A stretch of 64,000 nt of DNA, from the NCBI GenBank assembly GCA_021324885.1, contig JAJPIF010000006.1:1-64000 (forward strand), read 5' to 3'. The notes beneath the pieces are model-generated. The model searched no databases and was not told where the DNA came from. It worked only from the letters and a program-made list of their open reading frames with translations. The DNA comes from Pseudomonadota bacterium (GTDB lineage Bacteria > Desulfobacterota > Binatia > Binatales > Binataceae). The translations under genes were made by a program, and so were the position numbers. This document shows positions 8,936-16,682 of the stretch, piece after piece; the first letter of the stretch is position 1, and each line of letters opens with the position of its first letter.

Positions 8936-9007
8936 GGGAGCCAGCGTGGTCCAGTCCCGGTTGACTCCCCCGGGCGAATCAGTTTTGCTAAGCTTCTTGT
9001 TGGCGAT

Positions 9008-9084
9008 GGGGCTGTAGCTCAGTTTGGGAGAGCGCCTGAATGGCATTCAGGAGGTCGGCGGTTCGATCCCGCTCAGCTCCACCA
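9008..9084 (+). tRNA. tRNA-Ala (GGC anticodon)
   Basis: A full cloverleaf can be drawn. The acceptor stem GGGGCTG pairs with CAGCTCC (one G-T pair), and the D-arm is GCTC...GAGC. The anticodon stem CCTGA/TCAGG encloses the loop ATGGCAT (anticodon GGC), and the T-arm carries GGTTCGATCC. CCA (9082-9084) is encoded. Confidence 0.95.
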
Positions 9085-9219
9085 GAAAAATCAAGCACTT
9101 TTCGCTTCACAGACATGGGCGGATAAGCGGATTGTCCGCAAACTGTTTCGCTTCGGTCAGGGTTCGATTCTTCAATATTCAGATGCGCGCCGAGACAAGG
9201 GCGACGAACGGGCCGAACT

Positions 9220-10215
9220 TTAGACGTGATTGCGAAGCATCAGCTCCTTCGGATGCGGCTCGAGGTAAACCTGTCCTTGCAAGTAGGTGATCTCAAACGT
9301 TCGCACGTAGTGGCGAAATAGCGTGATCGGCACGACCAGCGGCACCAGGCCGCGGCGAAAGTCCTCAATTAGCGTGACGAGTTCGTTCCGCGCATTTCCG
9401 TCGAGATGCTGGCGCAGGTAGCCAAGCATGTGATGCAGCGCGTTCGTGTGACGCGCCGTGGTCGCGAGTTTTTTCAGCGCTTCCATAAATGCGAGTTCGT
9501 AGTGCTCGGATATCTTGTCCCTTTCCAGACGCTTCGCGTTGGCGACGAATCGGCCCAATTCATCGTAGGCCTTGGGCGAATGCGCCATCAGGACCAGCTT
9601 GTGTGCGGTGTGAAACTGAACCAGCCCGCCGAGAGTCCATCGCGACGCGAAGAAGGCGCGCAGACGCCGATAGGCGAACACGCGTTCGACAAAGTTCTCG
9701 CGCAGACGCGGATCGTTGAGGCGCCCTTCTTCCTCTACAGGCAAGCTGGGGTACCGGCGAATCAAAGCCGCGGCAAACAGGCCGATCCCGTCGCGTGTGG
9801 GCATCCCGGAAGTACCGTAAACGCGCACCCGCTCCATCCCGCAGCTCGGCGAGTCCTTTTTCAGCACGTAGCCACAAAGGTCCGCGCGTCCGAGCGCGAT
9901 AACCCGGCGTTGCGCGTACGCGTTCATATTTTCGGTGAGGTCGATGCCGCTTTTGTGGGTAACGAGTCGCGCCTTGTGAGATGCGTTGCCGTCGTGGACC
10001 AGGCGCAGCGTTTCCCGCGGAGTGCCCAGCCCGATCTCCATTTCCGGACAGACAGGAACAAACTCGACGAAGCGGCCCAATGTGTCAACGAGAAAATCGC
10101 TGCGCTTGTGACCGCCGTCGAAACGAACCGGTTCGCCGAGCAGGCAGGAAGAGACGCCGATTTTGATCGGTTCGTCGCTGGCGTAGAGCGCCCTCGCGGT
10201 CGTTACGCGTTCCAT
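9220..10215 (-). CDS. DUF523-DUF1722 fusion protein (YbgA-like)
   Basis: The N-terminal half (residues 15-150) is DUF523, with VSSCLLGEPVRFDGGHK and SPSCG cysteine motifs. The C-terminal half is DUF1722 (YbgA), with LVQFHTAHKLVLMAHSPKAY and TLFRHYVRTFEITYLQGQVY. ATG 10215 overlaps the photolyase stop by 13 bases, indicating translational coupling. Fusions of these two domains very often accompany photolyase genes and light- or stress-responsive regulons. DUF523 is linked to sulfur and 2-thiouracil chemistry and the role of DUF1722 is unknown. The longer frame to 10437 is just the overlap with the photolyase gene. Confidence 0.85.
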   Translation of the reverse strand: MERVTTARALYASDEPIKIGVSSCLLGEPVRFDGGHKRSDFLVDTLGRFVEFVPVCPEMEIGLGTPRETLRLVHDGNASHKARLVTHKSGIDLTENMNAYAQRRVIALGRADLCGYVLKKDSPSCGMERVRVYGTSGMPTRDGIGLFAAALIRRYPSLPVEEEGRLNDPRLRENFVERVFAYRRLRAFFASRWTLGGLVQFHTAHKLVLMAHSPKAYDELGRFVANAKRLERDKISEHYELAFMEALKKLATTARHTNALHHMLGYLRQHLDGNARNELVTLIEDFRRGLVPLVVPITLFRHYVRTFEITYLQGQVYLEPHPKELMLRNHV

Positions 10216-11588
10216 TGTTCGATGTAAGCGCGGCTGTTGAACTTGCGCGAGGTGCTGGCGAACGACATGTAGCGAATTTTGCCGTAGACCGGCCGCTCGG
10301 GGCCCCACGGGCGGTCGTGCTTGCCGCCGACTGCCCAGGCAATGCCGGCGTAGCCGTTGGGATCGCGGCCGTCGAGTTCGTACCGGTCGTTCAGCCTCAC
10401 GCAGATATCGTATGCCTCGTCCGCGGCCGGACTCCACTCCAGGATCTTTTTAGCCCAGTACATGCGCATATATCCGTGCATCCATCCCGAGCTGACCATC
10501 TGTCGCTGTGCAGCGTTCCAAAGCGGGTCGTGGGTCTCGGCGTTCGCGAGCTGTTTTTCCGTGTAGAGATGTGTGCGTTCATCGCGGGCATGCTCGCCGA
10601 GGGTGCGCCGCGCCCACGGCTCGATGCTTTCGAGGGTCCTGAAGCGCGGATTGCAGCGGACAAAATTAACCGCAAGCTCGCGCCGCACGATCAACTCTTC
10701 GAGAAAGGCCTCGCGGTCGCGGGAGGGTGCCGCCGCACCATGAATCGCGAGCGCCACGGTATGCGGTCCAATCTGGCCGAAATGAAGGTACGGCGACAGT
10801 TGACTGGTTGCGTCAATTTCTGGATGGTTGCGGCCGCTGGCATAGCCGCCCAGACGGTCGCGAATAAACCGACGAAGCGCGGTGAGCGCTGCATCGGCGC
10901 CGCCATGGAACTTATCGGTGGGACTGACAGAACCATCGAGATGAAGCTGGCTCGTGAGCCTGCACGAAACGGCGAACGACTCGATTCTTCGGTCATCTTT
11001 CCAAGGCACATGCACTGTGCGGTTTCCGACCGGCTTAAGGAACTCCTTCAGGCGCCGCCGGATACGAGGACGGATCGTGCGTGCCGCGAACTGCTCTTTT
11101 TCGATTAACCTTGAAGGGACGATTACGTCTGCATCCACGCTCCAAAGTGGTGCGGACGGATAAAGCAGCGCTTCCCGCGCCCATTTCGCATCGCGACGGG
11201 ATGGATCCTCGTCACAGACTATGAGTGAGGGATGAACTTCGGCGCAGATTCGCGCAAACTCCAGGTCCGAACTCGGTCCTGCACAGATTCGGACCACGAA
11301 ACCGATTCTCCGCTGGGCCAGCTTCTGCGCCGTTTCTTCGAGGCCTTGAAGCATGAATGTGTAGTGGCGGAGATTCGCCATCGGAGGATGTGCTCGCAGC
11401 CCGAAGAAGACGACGACCGGCTGTTCAAGTACGTTTGCCGCGGCAATAGCCATTTCAAGTGCAGGATTATCGAGTGCACGCTGCGTTCGGCGCATCCGGT
11501 ACGCAACGCATCGACCTCGTGGATCAACGGCGGCTTCACGACGCACCACGATGCGTGGATCGGCGGCGAGCTTGTCGAGCGAGGTCAT
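10203..11588 (-). CDS. phrB: Class II CPD photolyase
   Basis: A 461-residue flavoprotein that repairs cyclobutane pyrimidine dimers using blue or near-UV light. The N-terminal antenna-binding Rossmann domain contains NVLEQPVVVFFGL and RHYTFMLQGLEE. The C-terminal FAD-binding helical domain carries the class II hallmarks SQLSPYLHFGQIG, EELIVRRELAVNFV, WMHGYMRMYWAKKILEW, and DGRDPNGYAGIAW followed by KIRYM. The class II type rather than class I is clear from the DPNGY and KIRYM blocks. It lies between an XRE-cupin regulator gene (48 bases upstream) and DUF523-DUF1722 (overlapping), all on the minus strand. Confidence 0.93.
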   Translation of the reverse strand: MTSLDKLAADPRIVVRREAAVDPRGRCVAYRMRRTQRALDNPALEMAIAAANVLEQPVVVFFGLRAHPPMANLRHYTFMLQGLEETAQKLAQRRIGFVVRICAGPSSDLEFARICAEVHPSLIVCDEDPSRRDAKWAREALLYPSAPLWSVDADVIVPSRLIEKEQFAARTIRPRIRRRLKEFLKPVGNRTVHVPWKDDRRIESFAVSCRLTSQLHLDGSVSPTDKFHGGADAALTALRRFIRDRLGGYASGRNHPEIDATSQLSPYLHFGQIGPHTVALAIHGAAAPSRDREAFLEELIVRRELAVNFVRCNPRFRTLESIEPWARRTLGEHARDERTHLYTEKQLANAETHDPLWNAAQRQMVSSGWMHGYMRMYWAKKILEWSPAADEAYDICVRLNDRYELDGRDPNGYAGIAWAVGGKHDRPWGPERPVYGKIRYMSFASTSRKFNSRAYIEQWNA

Positions 11589-11636
11589 GCTTTCGCTTTC
11601 AGCGATCGAGAAAATTCCGAGGCCAAACTGGCTACC

Positions 11637-12221
11637 TTACGGTGCCAGCGTTACGACCACAGCCGAGCAGGGCGCGTTCCCAGCCGCCCGATAACTATGG
11701 GCTACGCTTGAATCAAAATAGATCGCATCCTCCTTGCGCAGATTGTGCTCCTCCTCACCGATTCTGACGGTAAGACTGCCGGAGAGCAAATAGATGAATT
11801 CGACCCCGTCGTGCTCGTGGGTACGAACGCGTCCCTGCGCAGTCTTCGGAAACTCGGCATAGAACGTATTGAGTCTGCGATCTCCGGCGTTGAAGTCCAG
11901 GCATTCAAAGCGGTAAGTGACCTCGCTCCCGCCGAACTTCTCTTCGAACACCAGCCGGTCCTCTTTGCGCGCTACTGCGGCGACGTGGCGGCCATCGGTG
12001 AAGAAGTGTTCGAGCCCAACGTTGAAGACCATCGCGATTCTGAGCAAAGTTGGCAGCGTCGGAAAGAGCCTGCCGCGCTCGATCTTCGACAGCATCGCGG
12101 CCGAAAGGCCGGTATGGCGGCCCAGTTCCACAAGACCCATTTTTTTTCTGAGCCTAAGTCGTCGGAGCTTCTCGCCGATAGCGTATTTCTTGAGCCCTTC
12201 GGTCAGTGTGTCTGAGAGCAT
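11637..12221 (-). CDS. XRE-family regulator with C-terminal cupin sensor domain
   Basis: A 194-residue protein. The helix-turn-helix at residues 16-72 contains IGEKLRRLRLRKKMGLVELG and SAAMLSKIERG. A cupin at about 105-190 has candidate metal/ligand residues in RTHEHDGVEFIYLLSG and SSVAHSYRA. Proteins of this architecture (PuuR/SutR type) bind a small ligand or metal in the cupin and control adjacent operons. The gene heads the minus-strand photolyase operon. It is divergent from the DUF378/SDR operon across an AT-rich 193-base region containing an inverted repeat, so it probably regulates both. Its signal is unknown. Confidence 0.85.
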   Translation of the reverse strand: MLSDTLTEGLKKYAIGEKLRRLRLRKKMGLVELGRHTGLSAAMLSKIERGRLFPTLPTLLRIAMVFNVGLEHFFTDGRHVAAVARKEDRLVFEEKFGGSEVTYRFECLDFNAGDRRLNTFYAEFPKTAQGRVRTHEHDGVEFIYLLSGSLTVRIGEEEHNLRKEDAIYFDSSVAHSYRAAGNAPCSAVVVTLAP

Positions 12222-12414
12222 TCGTTTAAACCCGTTTGAGCAAAATGAAAGAAAAGCGATTTTCTGGTCTTCACAATTAAATGACTTTTCTTTAAAGGCA
12301 GATGTTTTCTTCTAAGTTAAGATTATTTTCATTATGGTCATAGTTACGCGACGGTCGTGCATTAAAGCAAGAGGGCAGACCGACCGCGAAAAAGGAAAAG
12401 GAGCAGTTAAGACG
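12222..12414. promoter_or_regulatory. Divergent AT-rich promoter region with operator-like inverted repeat
   Basis: This spacer is much richer in A/T than its flanks and separates the XRE-cupin operon from the DUF378 operon. A perfect 9-bp inverted repeat, AAAGAAAAG (12248-12256) and CTTTTCTTT (12285-12293), has arms 28 bases apart, a plausible paired operator for the HTH regulator. Positions 12397-12403 carry an AAAGGAG ribosome binding site for the gene at 12415. Promoter hexamers are not convincing enough to place. Confidence 0.45.
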
Positions 12415-12627
12415 ATGAAAGCTCTGAAGGTGATTGCTGCAGTGCTCGTGATTGTGGGCGCTCTGAACTGGGGACTGGTCGCACTCGCCCACTTCGACCT
12501 GGTAGCCGCGCTGCTCGGGATGAGCTTCGGGCAGACCTCGATGCTGAGTTCGCTGGTCTACGGATTGGTCGGACTTTCGGGTCTTTACCAGTTGGTGGCG
12601 CTGCTGGGCGCGGTCCGCAGCGAATAG
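12415..12627 (+). CDS. DUF378 small membrane protein
   Basis: A 70-residue protein with two hydrophobic helices. ALKVIAAVLVIVGALNWGLV is the DUF378 signature, and SSLVYGLVGLSGLYQLVALL forms the second helix. The chosen ATG follows AAAGGAG by 11 bases; the longer upstream frame lacks both a site and conservation. DUF378 proteins are small inner-membrane proteins of unknown function. It is the first gene of the plus-strand half of the photoprotection island. Confidence 0.85.
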   Translation: MKALKVIAAVLVIVGALNWGLVALAHFDLVAALLGMSFGQTSMLSSLVYGLVGLSGLYQLVALLGAVRSE

Positions 12628-12671
12628 CGTAGTAGTACACGCAACGGGCCAGCCGCGCGGAGAGAATACGA

Positions 12672-14189
12672 ATGTCGATTCAACCGCAGATAAAGAATGA
12701 GTTCCCGGATGCATCCGAGAATCTCATTCTTCTAACCGGTGCGACCGGCTACGTCGGCGGCCATCTGCTGAAACCACTCGAGGCGGCGGGACATCGTGTG
12801 CGCTGCGCAGTCCGCCGCCCCGAGGCGATGCACATCTCGGGGGCGCGAACCACGGTCGTGTGCGCGGACGTACTCGACCGCGGGAGCATCGCCACCGCGA
12901 TGCGCGGCGTCCATACCGCTTACTATCTGGTCCATTCGATGAACTCGGAGCGGTCGTTCGAGCAAGCCGACCGCGAAGCCGCACGTAATTTTGCAGAGGC
13001 TGCGCGTGCAGCGGGAGTTAAGCGAATCATTTATCTGGGCGGCCTCGGGAACCCAAACGCCGCACTCTCACCGCATCTGCGGAGCCGTCTTGAGGTGGGA
13101 GAACTGTTGCGCGCTTCCGGAGTGCAGGTGATCGAATTTCGCGCATCCGCGATTATCGGCGCCGGCAGCCTCTCATTCGAAATAGTGCGTGCTCTTGCGG
13201 AGCGCTTGCCCGTAATGATCACGCCGCGCTGGGTGACGATTGAAGCGCAGCCGATAGCGATCGACGACGTTATCCGCTACCTGGTGGCCGCGCTCGCACT
13301 TGACACCTCAGGCAATCGCGTCTTCGAGATTGGCGGCGCGGAGCGGGTTTCTTACGGCGGCATCATCCGCGAGTACGCCCGCCAGCGCGGACTTAGGCGG
13401 GCGATGATCCGTGTGCCGGTACTGACGCCACGGCTCTCCAGTTGGTGGTTGAGGCTGGTGACGCCGCTGCAGGCTCGGGTGGGACGGGAACTGATCGAGG
13501 GCGTGCGTCATGCGACGATCGTCTCCGACGACCTCGCGCTGCGAATCTTCGCCATACGTTCAGTTGGAATCCGAAAAGCTATTGCCGATACGCTGCGCGC
13601 CGAAGATCTCGAATTTGCGGCAACTCGCTGGTCCGACGCGCGGTCCGCGATGCCACCCCACTCCCCCTGGGGCGGCGTCCGTATCGGCAACCGTTTGATT
13701 GTTTCACAGACCATTGCTGTTGGCGTGCCGCCGGCGATGGCCTTCGCGCCGATACAGCACATTGGCGGCTCGGTCGGTTGGTACTACGGCCGCTGGTTGT
13801 GGGAGCTGCGCGCACTCGCCGACCGGGTACTTGGGGGCGTGGGAATGCGGCGGGGACGTTCCAACGAGGAAAGCATCGAGGTCGGCGACCAGATCGATTT
13901 TTGGCGGGTCTCGGCGTTTGAACCGGATCGCAAGCTAACCCTCGCGGCCGAAATGAAGCTGCCTGGCCGCGCTTGGCTTGACTTCGAAGTCGAACCAAAC
14001 GCGACGGGTTCGACCGTCAGACAGACCGCGATATTTGACCCCAAAGGGCTATTCGGACTTCTCTACTGGTACCTGTCCTTTCCACTGCACCAGCCGCTTT
14101 TCGCGGGGATGCTGCGCGGCATCGCCGCCGCCGGTTCGCGATTGGATCACGCTGTTCCGGGGGTTTCGACACTGAAAGCGCCTCGATAA
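12672..14189 (+). CDS. NAD(P)-binding SDR/NmrA-like protein with C-terminal DUF2867
   Basis: A 505-residue two-domain protein. The N-terminal Rossmann domain (about 15-310) has the dinucleotide loop LLTGATGYVGGHLL and YYLVHSMNSE. The C-terminal DUF2867 domain (about 330-495) contains WYYGRWLWELRALADRVLGG, FWRVSAFEPDRKLTLAAEMK and FPLHQPLFAGMLRG. The architecture is common in bacteria next to photolyase, DUF523-DUF1722 and SRPBCC genes. Its substrate is unknown; the DUF2867 part resembles lipid-binding START/SRPBCC domains. It starts 44 bases after the DUF378 stop. Confidence 0.87.
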   Translation: MSIQPQIKNEFPDASENLILLTGATGYVGGHLLKPLEAAGHRVRCAVRRPEAMHISGARTTVVCADVLDRGSIATAMRGVHTAYYLVHSMNSERSFEQADREAARNFAEAARAAGVKRIIYLGGLGNPNAALSPHLRSRLEVGELLRASGVQVIEFRASAIIGAGSLSFEIVRALAERLPVMITPRWVTIEAQPIAIDDVIRYLVAALALDTSGNRVFEIGGAERVSYGGIIREYARQRGLRRAMIRVPVLTPRLSSWWLRLVTPLQARVGRELIEGVRHATIVSDDLALRIFAIRSVGIRKAIADTLRAEDLEFAATRWSDARSAMPPHSPWGGVRIGNRLIVSQTIAVGVPPAMAFAPIQHIGGSVGWYYGRWLWELRALADRVLGGVGMRRGRSNEESIEVGDQIDFWRVSAFEPDRKLTLAAEMKLPGRAWLDFEVEPNATGSTVRQTAIFDPKGLFGLLYWYLSFPLHQPLFAGMLRGIAAAGSRLDHAVPGVSTLKAPR

Positions 14190-14224
14190 ACGGGGGCATA
14201 CAGAACAGACAAAGGAGTGATGAA

Positions 14225-14875
14225 ATGAAAACTGCAACGAGGATGACAACTAAAAGTGCAGCGCAGCGGCTGTGGCACAGTCGGTTTGAATGGTGGACGT
14301 CGATTGTCGGTGAGGGGGTCGTGGCCGGGACGCTAAGCGGCGCCATAGTAGCGCTGTGGTACCTGTTATGTGACAGCATCGAAGGCCGGCCGTTTCATAC
14401 ACCAGCGCTGCTCGGCGCGATTGTTTTCAACGGATTGCGCGGTCATGACGTGGATGCGGCTACGCTCGCGCCGGTGCTGAGCTTCACCGTACTTCATTTT
14501 GCCGCGTTTATTGCCTTCGGCCTGGCCTCAGCGCTAGTGATCGCCGCTGCCGAGCGTGAACCACTGCTCGTAATGGGCGCGCTGATGGTCTACGCCTGCT
14601 TCGAGATTTACTTCCTCGCTTTCGTGACGGTCCTCGACGGATCAGCTTCAGGAGCGCTTGGATGGTGGAAGTTCGCGGCGGCGAACGCGATCACCCTGGT
14701 AACGGTCTTCGGTTACTTCCAGCATCGTCATCCCAAAATTCTGCGACGTTTCAGTGACCGTTGGGACGATTTGGACGGCGGCGAACTCGCCGCACAGCCG
14801 ACGGTTGCTGCGCGTGTCATCCCGCTAACCCAGTTGGGCACCAGTGCAATTCCGGCAGCCACACGAGGAGCATGA
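14225..14875 (+). CDS. Four-helix integral membrane protein, unrecognised
   Basis: A 216-residue protein. Hydrophobic segments lie near residues 30-50 (VVAGTLSGAIVALWYLLC), 80-107, 112-132 and 142-162, with a charged cytoplasmic C-terminal tail (HPKILRRFSDRWDD). GGAG at 14213-14216 precedes ATG 14225. The stop overlaps the next ATG (ATGA at 14872-14875), so it is coupled to the epimerase relic. I do not recognise the family. Its place between the SDR-DUF2867 gene and the SRPBCC/epimerase remnant suggests a role in the same envelope or stress response. Confidence 0.75.
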   Translation: MKTATRMTTKSAAQRLWHSRFEWWTSIVGEGVVAGTLSGAIVALWYLLCDSIEGRPFHTPALLGAIVFNGLRGHDVDAATLAPVLSFTVLHFAAFIAFGLASALVIAAAEREPLLVMGALMVYACFEIYFLAFVTVLDGSASGALGWWKFAAANAITLVTVFGYFQHRHPKILRRFSDRWDDLDGGELAAQPTVAARVIPLTQLGTSAIPAATRGA

Positions 14876-15215
14876 ACTCTAAAGAGTGGACTCCGCCCGC
14901 ATGGCAGTGGCGAAGTCCGCAGGAAGATGGCATGAGAGCGCTAATTACAGGAGCCACCGGCCTCATCGGAAGGCAACTGATCAGGAGCATCGAGAGCCCC
15001 GTCGTTCTGAGCCGCCGTCCGGGCGAGGCCCGGCGGCTCCTTCGCTCCGTTGAGGTCCACCTCTGGGAACTGGAATCGGGTTCTGCCCCATATGACGCAC
15101 TTAGCGGCAGCGAAGTTGTGCTCAACCTTGCGGGCGAGCCAGTTTCGGAAGGCCGTTGGACCGATAAGAAGGAGCGCCGAATCCGCGATAGCTGGGTGGT
15201 GGGCACGCGCAACCA
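14872..15215 (+). pseudogene. N-terminal fragment of a TIGR01777-family epimerase
   Basis: ATG 14872 (behind ACGAGGAG) overlaps the preceding stop. The frame encodes a Rossmann start (ALITGATGLIGRQL), VVLNLAGEPVSEGRWTDKK and RIRDSWVVGTRN, which are unmistakable TIGR01777/YfcH-type NAD-dependent epimerase segments. Right after VGTRN the epimerase sequence ends and the tail of another protein begins in a different frame. The catalytic and DUF1731 parts are gone. The fragment comprises about a third of the normal 300 residues. Confidence 0.8.
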
Positions 15216-15376
15216 TAGTAGACTACGAGCTGCCGCTGCGCTCCCTGGGAGTCGCCGCACGCAGGCTGCTCGTGGGTCATGCACTAAACCATATTTTCGA
15301 TTACCGCCGCGCTGCTACAATAGAGATGTTCGCAGTGAAGACCCAGGTTGTCACCGGAAGGAAAACAAAAGCCTGA
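15216..15376 (+). pseudogene. C-terminal fragment of an SRPBCC family protein
   Basis: In the frame ending at 15376, the sequence VDYELPLRSLGVAARRLLVG and then HIFDYRR is the characteristic tail of SRPBCC proteins that sit beside, or are fused to, TIGR01777 epimerases. It has no start of its own because the N-terminal part was lost in the deletion that joined it to the epimerase fragment at about 15210-15217. Confidence 0.7.
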
Positions 15377-15471
15377 ACTAAGAATATCGACCCGCGCTGG
15401 GGGGTTCATATATCGATACACCCTCTTGGGCATTGGACTATTCCTGCCACGCAATCGAGGCTAATTTTCAT

Positions 15472-16110
15472 ATGCTTGCGAATTTCCTTTACTACCTGGT
15501 GACGGGCGCGGAAGCAGTATTTTCTGTCTTTGGTATCCGCTCGTTCTACGAACAACCGCCATACGAGGTCGTCGAACGCCTGGGCGATGCGATCGAGATC
15601 CGCTCTTACGGACCGCGTCTGGCTGTGGAAACCACCGTCGAAGCTCCGGACGGTCACACTGCTGAGAACCAAGCCTTCCGGCTGCTGCTAGGCTATATCG
15701 CGGGTGCGAACCGGGGTAGCGTCAGATTCGCCATGACCGCGCCAGTCGAGCAAACCTCCCAACCGTCGCTAATCGCGATGACAGCCCCTGTGCAGATAAC
15801 AGGCAAGCAATCGAACCGGGTAAGCATGCGGTTTTTCCTTCCCAGCGCGCTCGCTGCCAAGGGAGCACCCGAGCCACTAGACAATCGAGTGAGGATCATC
15901 GAAGTTGCTCCATCGACCCTCGCGGTAGTGCGATTCTCCGGCGCTCTGAATGCAGGGGTCGAGGCGAGACGGAGCCAAGAACTCATAGAAGGAGTGGAAC
16001 GCTCTGTCTGGAGGGTGACAGGGATGCCATTTTTGCTGGCTTACGATCCGCCATTTACTATCCCCTTCCTACGCAGGAACGAAGTCGCTGTGGCGGTCAC
16101 GCAGCACTAA
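15472..16110 (+). CDS. SOUL-family heme-binding protein
   Basis: A 212-residue protein with the SOUL/HBP fold. Visible landmarks are the opening YEVVERLGDAIEIRSYGPRL, the duplicated MTAPV motif (FAMTAPVEQ and IAMTAPVQI), MRFFLPS and the closing MPFLLAYDPPFTIPFLRRNE. An N-terminal hydrophobic stretch (FLYYLVTGAEAVFSVFG) may anchor or export it. SOUL proteins bind heme or porphyrin. In a photolyase island this would fit handling of a photoreactive tetrapyrrole, which is an inference. ATG 15472 was preferred to 15433 because it begins the hydrophobic leader. Confidence 0.85.
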   Translation: MLANFLYYLVTGAEAVFSVFGIRSFYEQPPYEVVERLGDAIEIRSYGPRLAVETTVEAPDGHTAENQAFRLLLGYIAGANRGSVRFAMTAPVEQTSQPSLIAMTAPVQITGKQSNRVSMRFFLPSALAAKGAPEPLDNRVRIIEVAPSTLAVVRFSGALNAGVEARRSQELIEGVERSVWRVTGMPFLLAYDPPFTIPFLRRNEVAVAVTQH

Positions 16111-16682
16111 GTTGCAGTAGTTGGAATCGGAGACTCAAATTTACCCAACCCCGGGAAGAATGTCGGGCTATAACCGTTCGCCAGCAAGAACAAGGACGGA
16201 AGACCTGACCTCCGGTAAACCAAAACCCGCGAACCGTCACACAGGCGGAGGGTGCCGGTTTCGTCAGACGCATACCGCGGCGACATCGTAACGGCGGCAA
16301 TAAAACCAACCGCTACAGCTTTGATGGGCTGATCAGGGAGGCCAAGCCGTTCGCGCAGGAGGTTCTGAAGGAGCGCGAGAAGCGCAAGCGCAAGAAGTCG
16401 GCGCGCGACACGAGGAAGGGGCGCCACTTACACACGGTTTAGCGGGATCGCCGGATGTCCGTGCCACTTCCAATCTCCGGCGGCGACTGCGTCCGCGCGT
16501 CGATAAAGTTGGGATCGCGACGCCCGACAGAAGGGGAGCCATGTGCGACTGGTTTCAATCCCGGCGTACCGTTTCACTTCACCCATCCCTCAACCTCCTC
16601 AGTGCTCGCGCTCCGCTCTCGCTTGGCAGCTTTCAGGGCCCGCTACACTCGGGGCGGGAAACCGTTACAATTACGGACCGGT
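16111..16682. other. 572-base region without a supportable gene
   Basis: No convincing gene. A plus-strand stretch ending at 16442 reads NRYSFDGLIREAKPFAQEVL followed by a lysine/arginine-rich tail and a stop; it looks like the C-terminus of a lost gene. On the minus strand, 16107-16427 is open but has no site or recognisable domain. The end of the region holds the 5' region of the GT39 gene, including an upstream in-frame extension to 16455 that is probably not translated. Confidence 0.5.

Noticed and set aside
16107-16427. Minus-strand 106-codon gene after the SOUL gene
   Set aside because: No ribosome binding site, mixed codon bias, no recognised domain, and a competing coding-like frame on the other strand.
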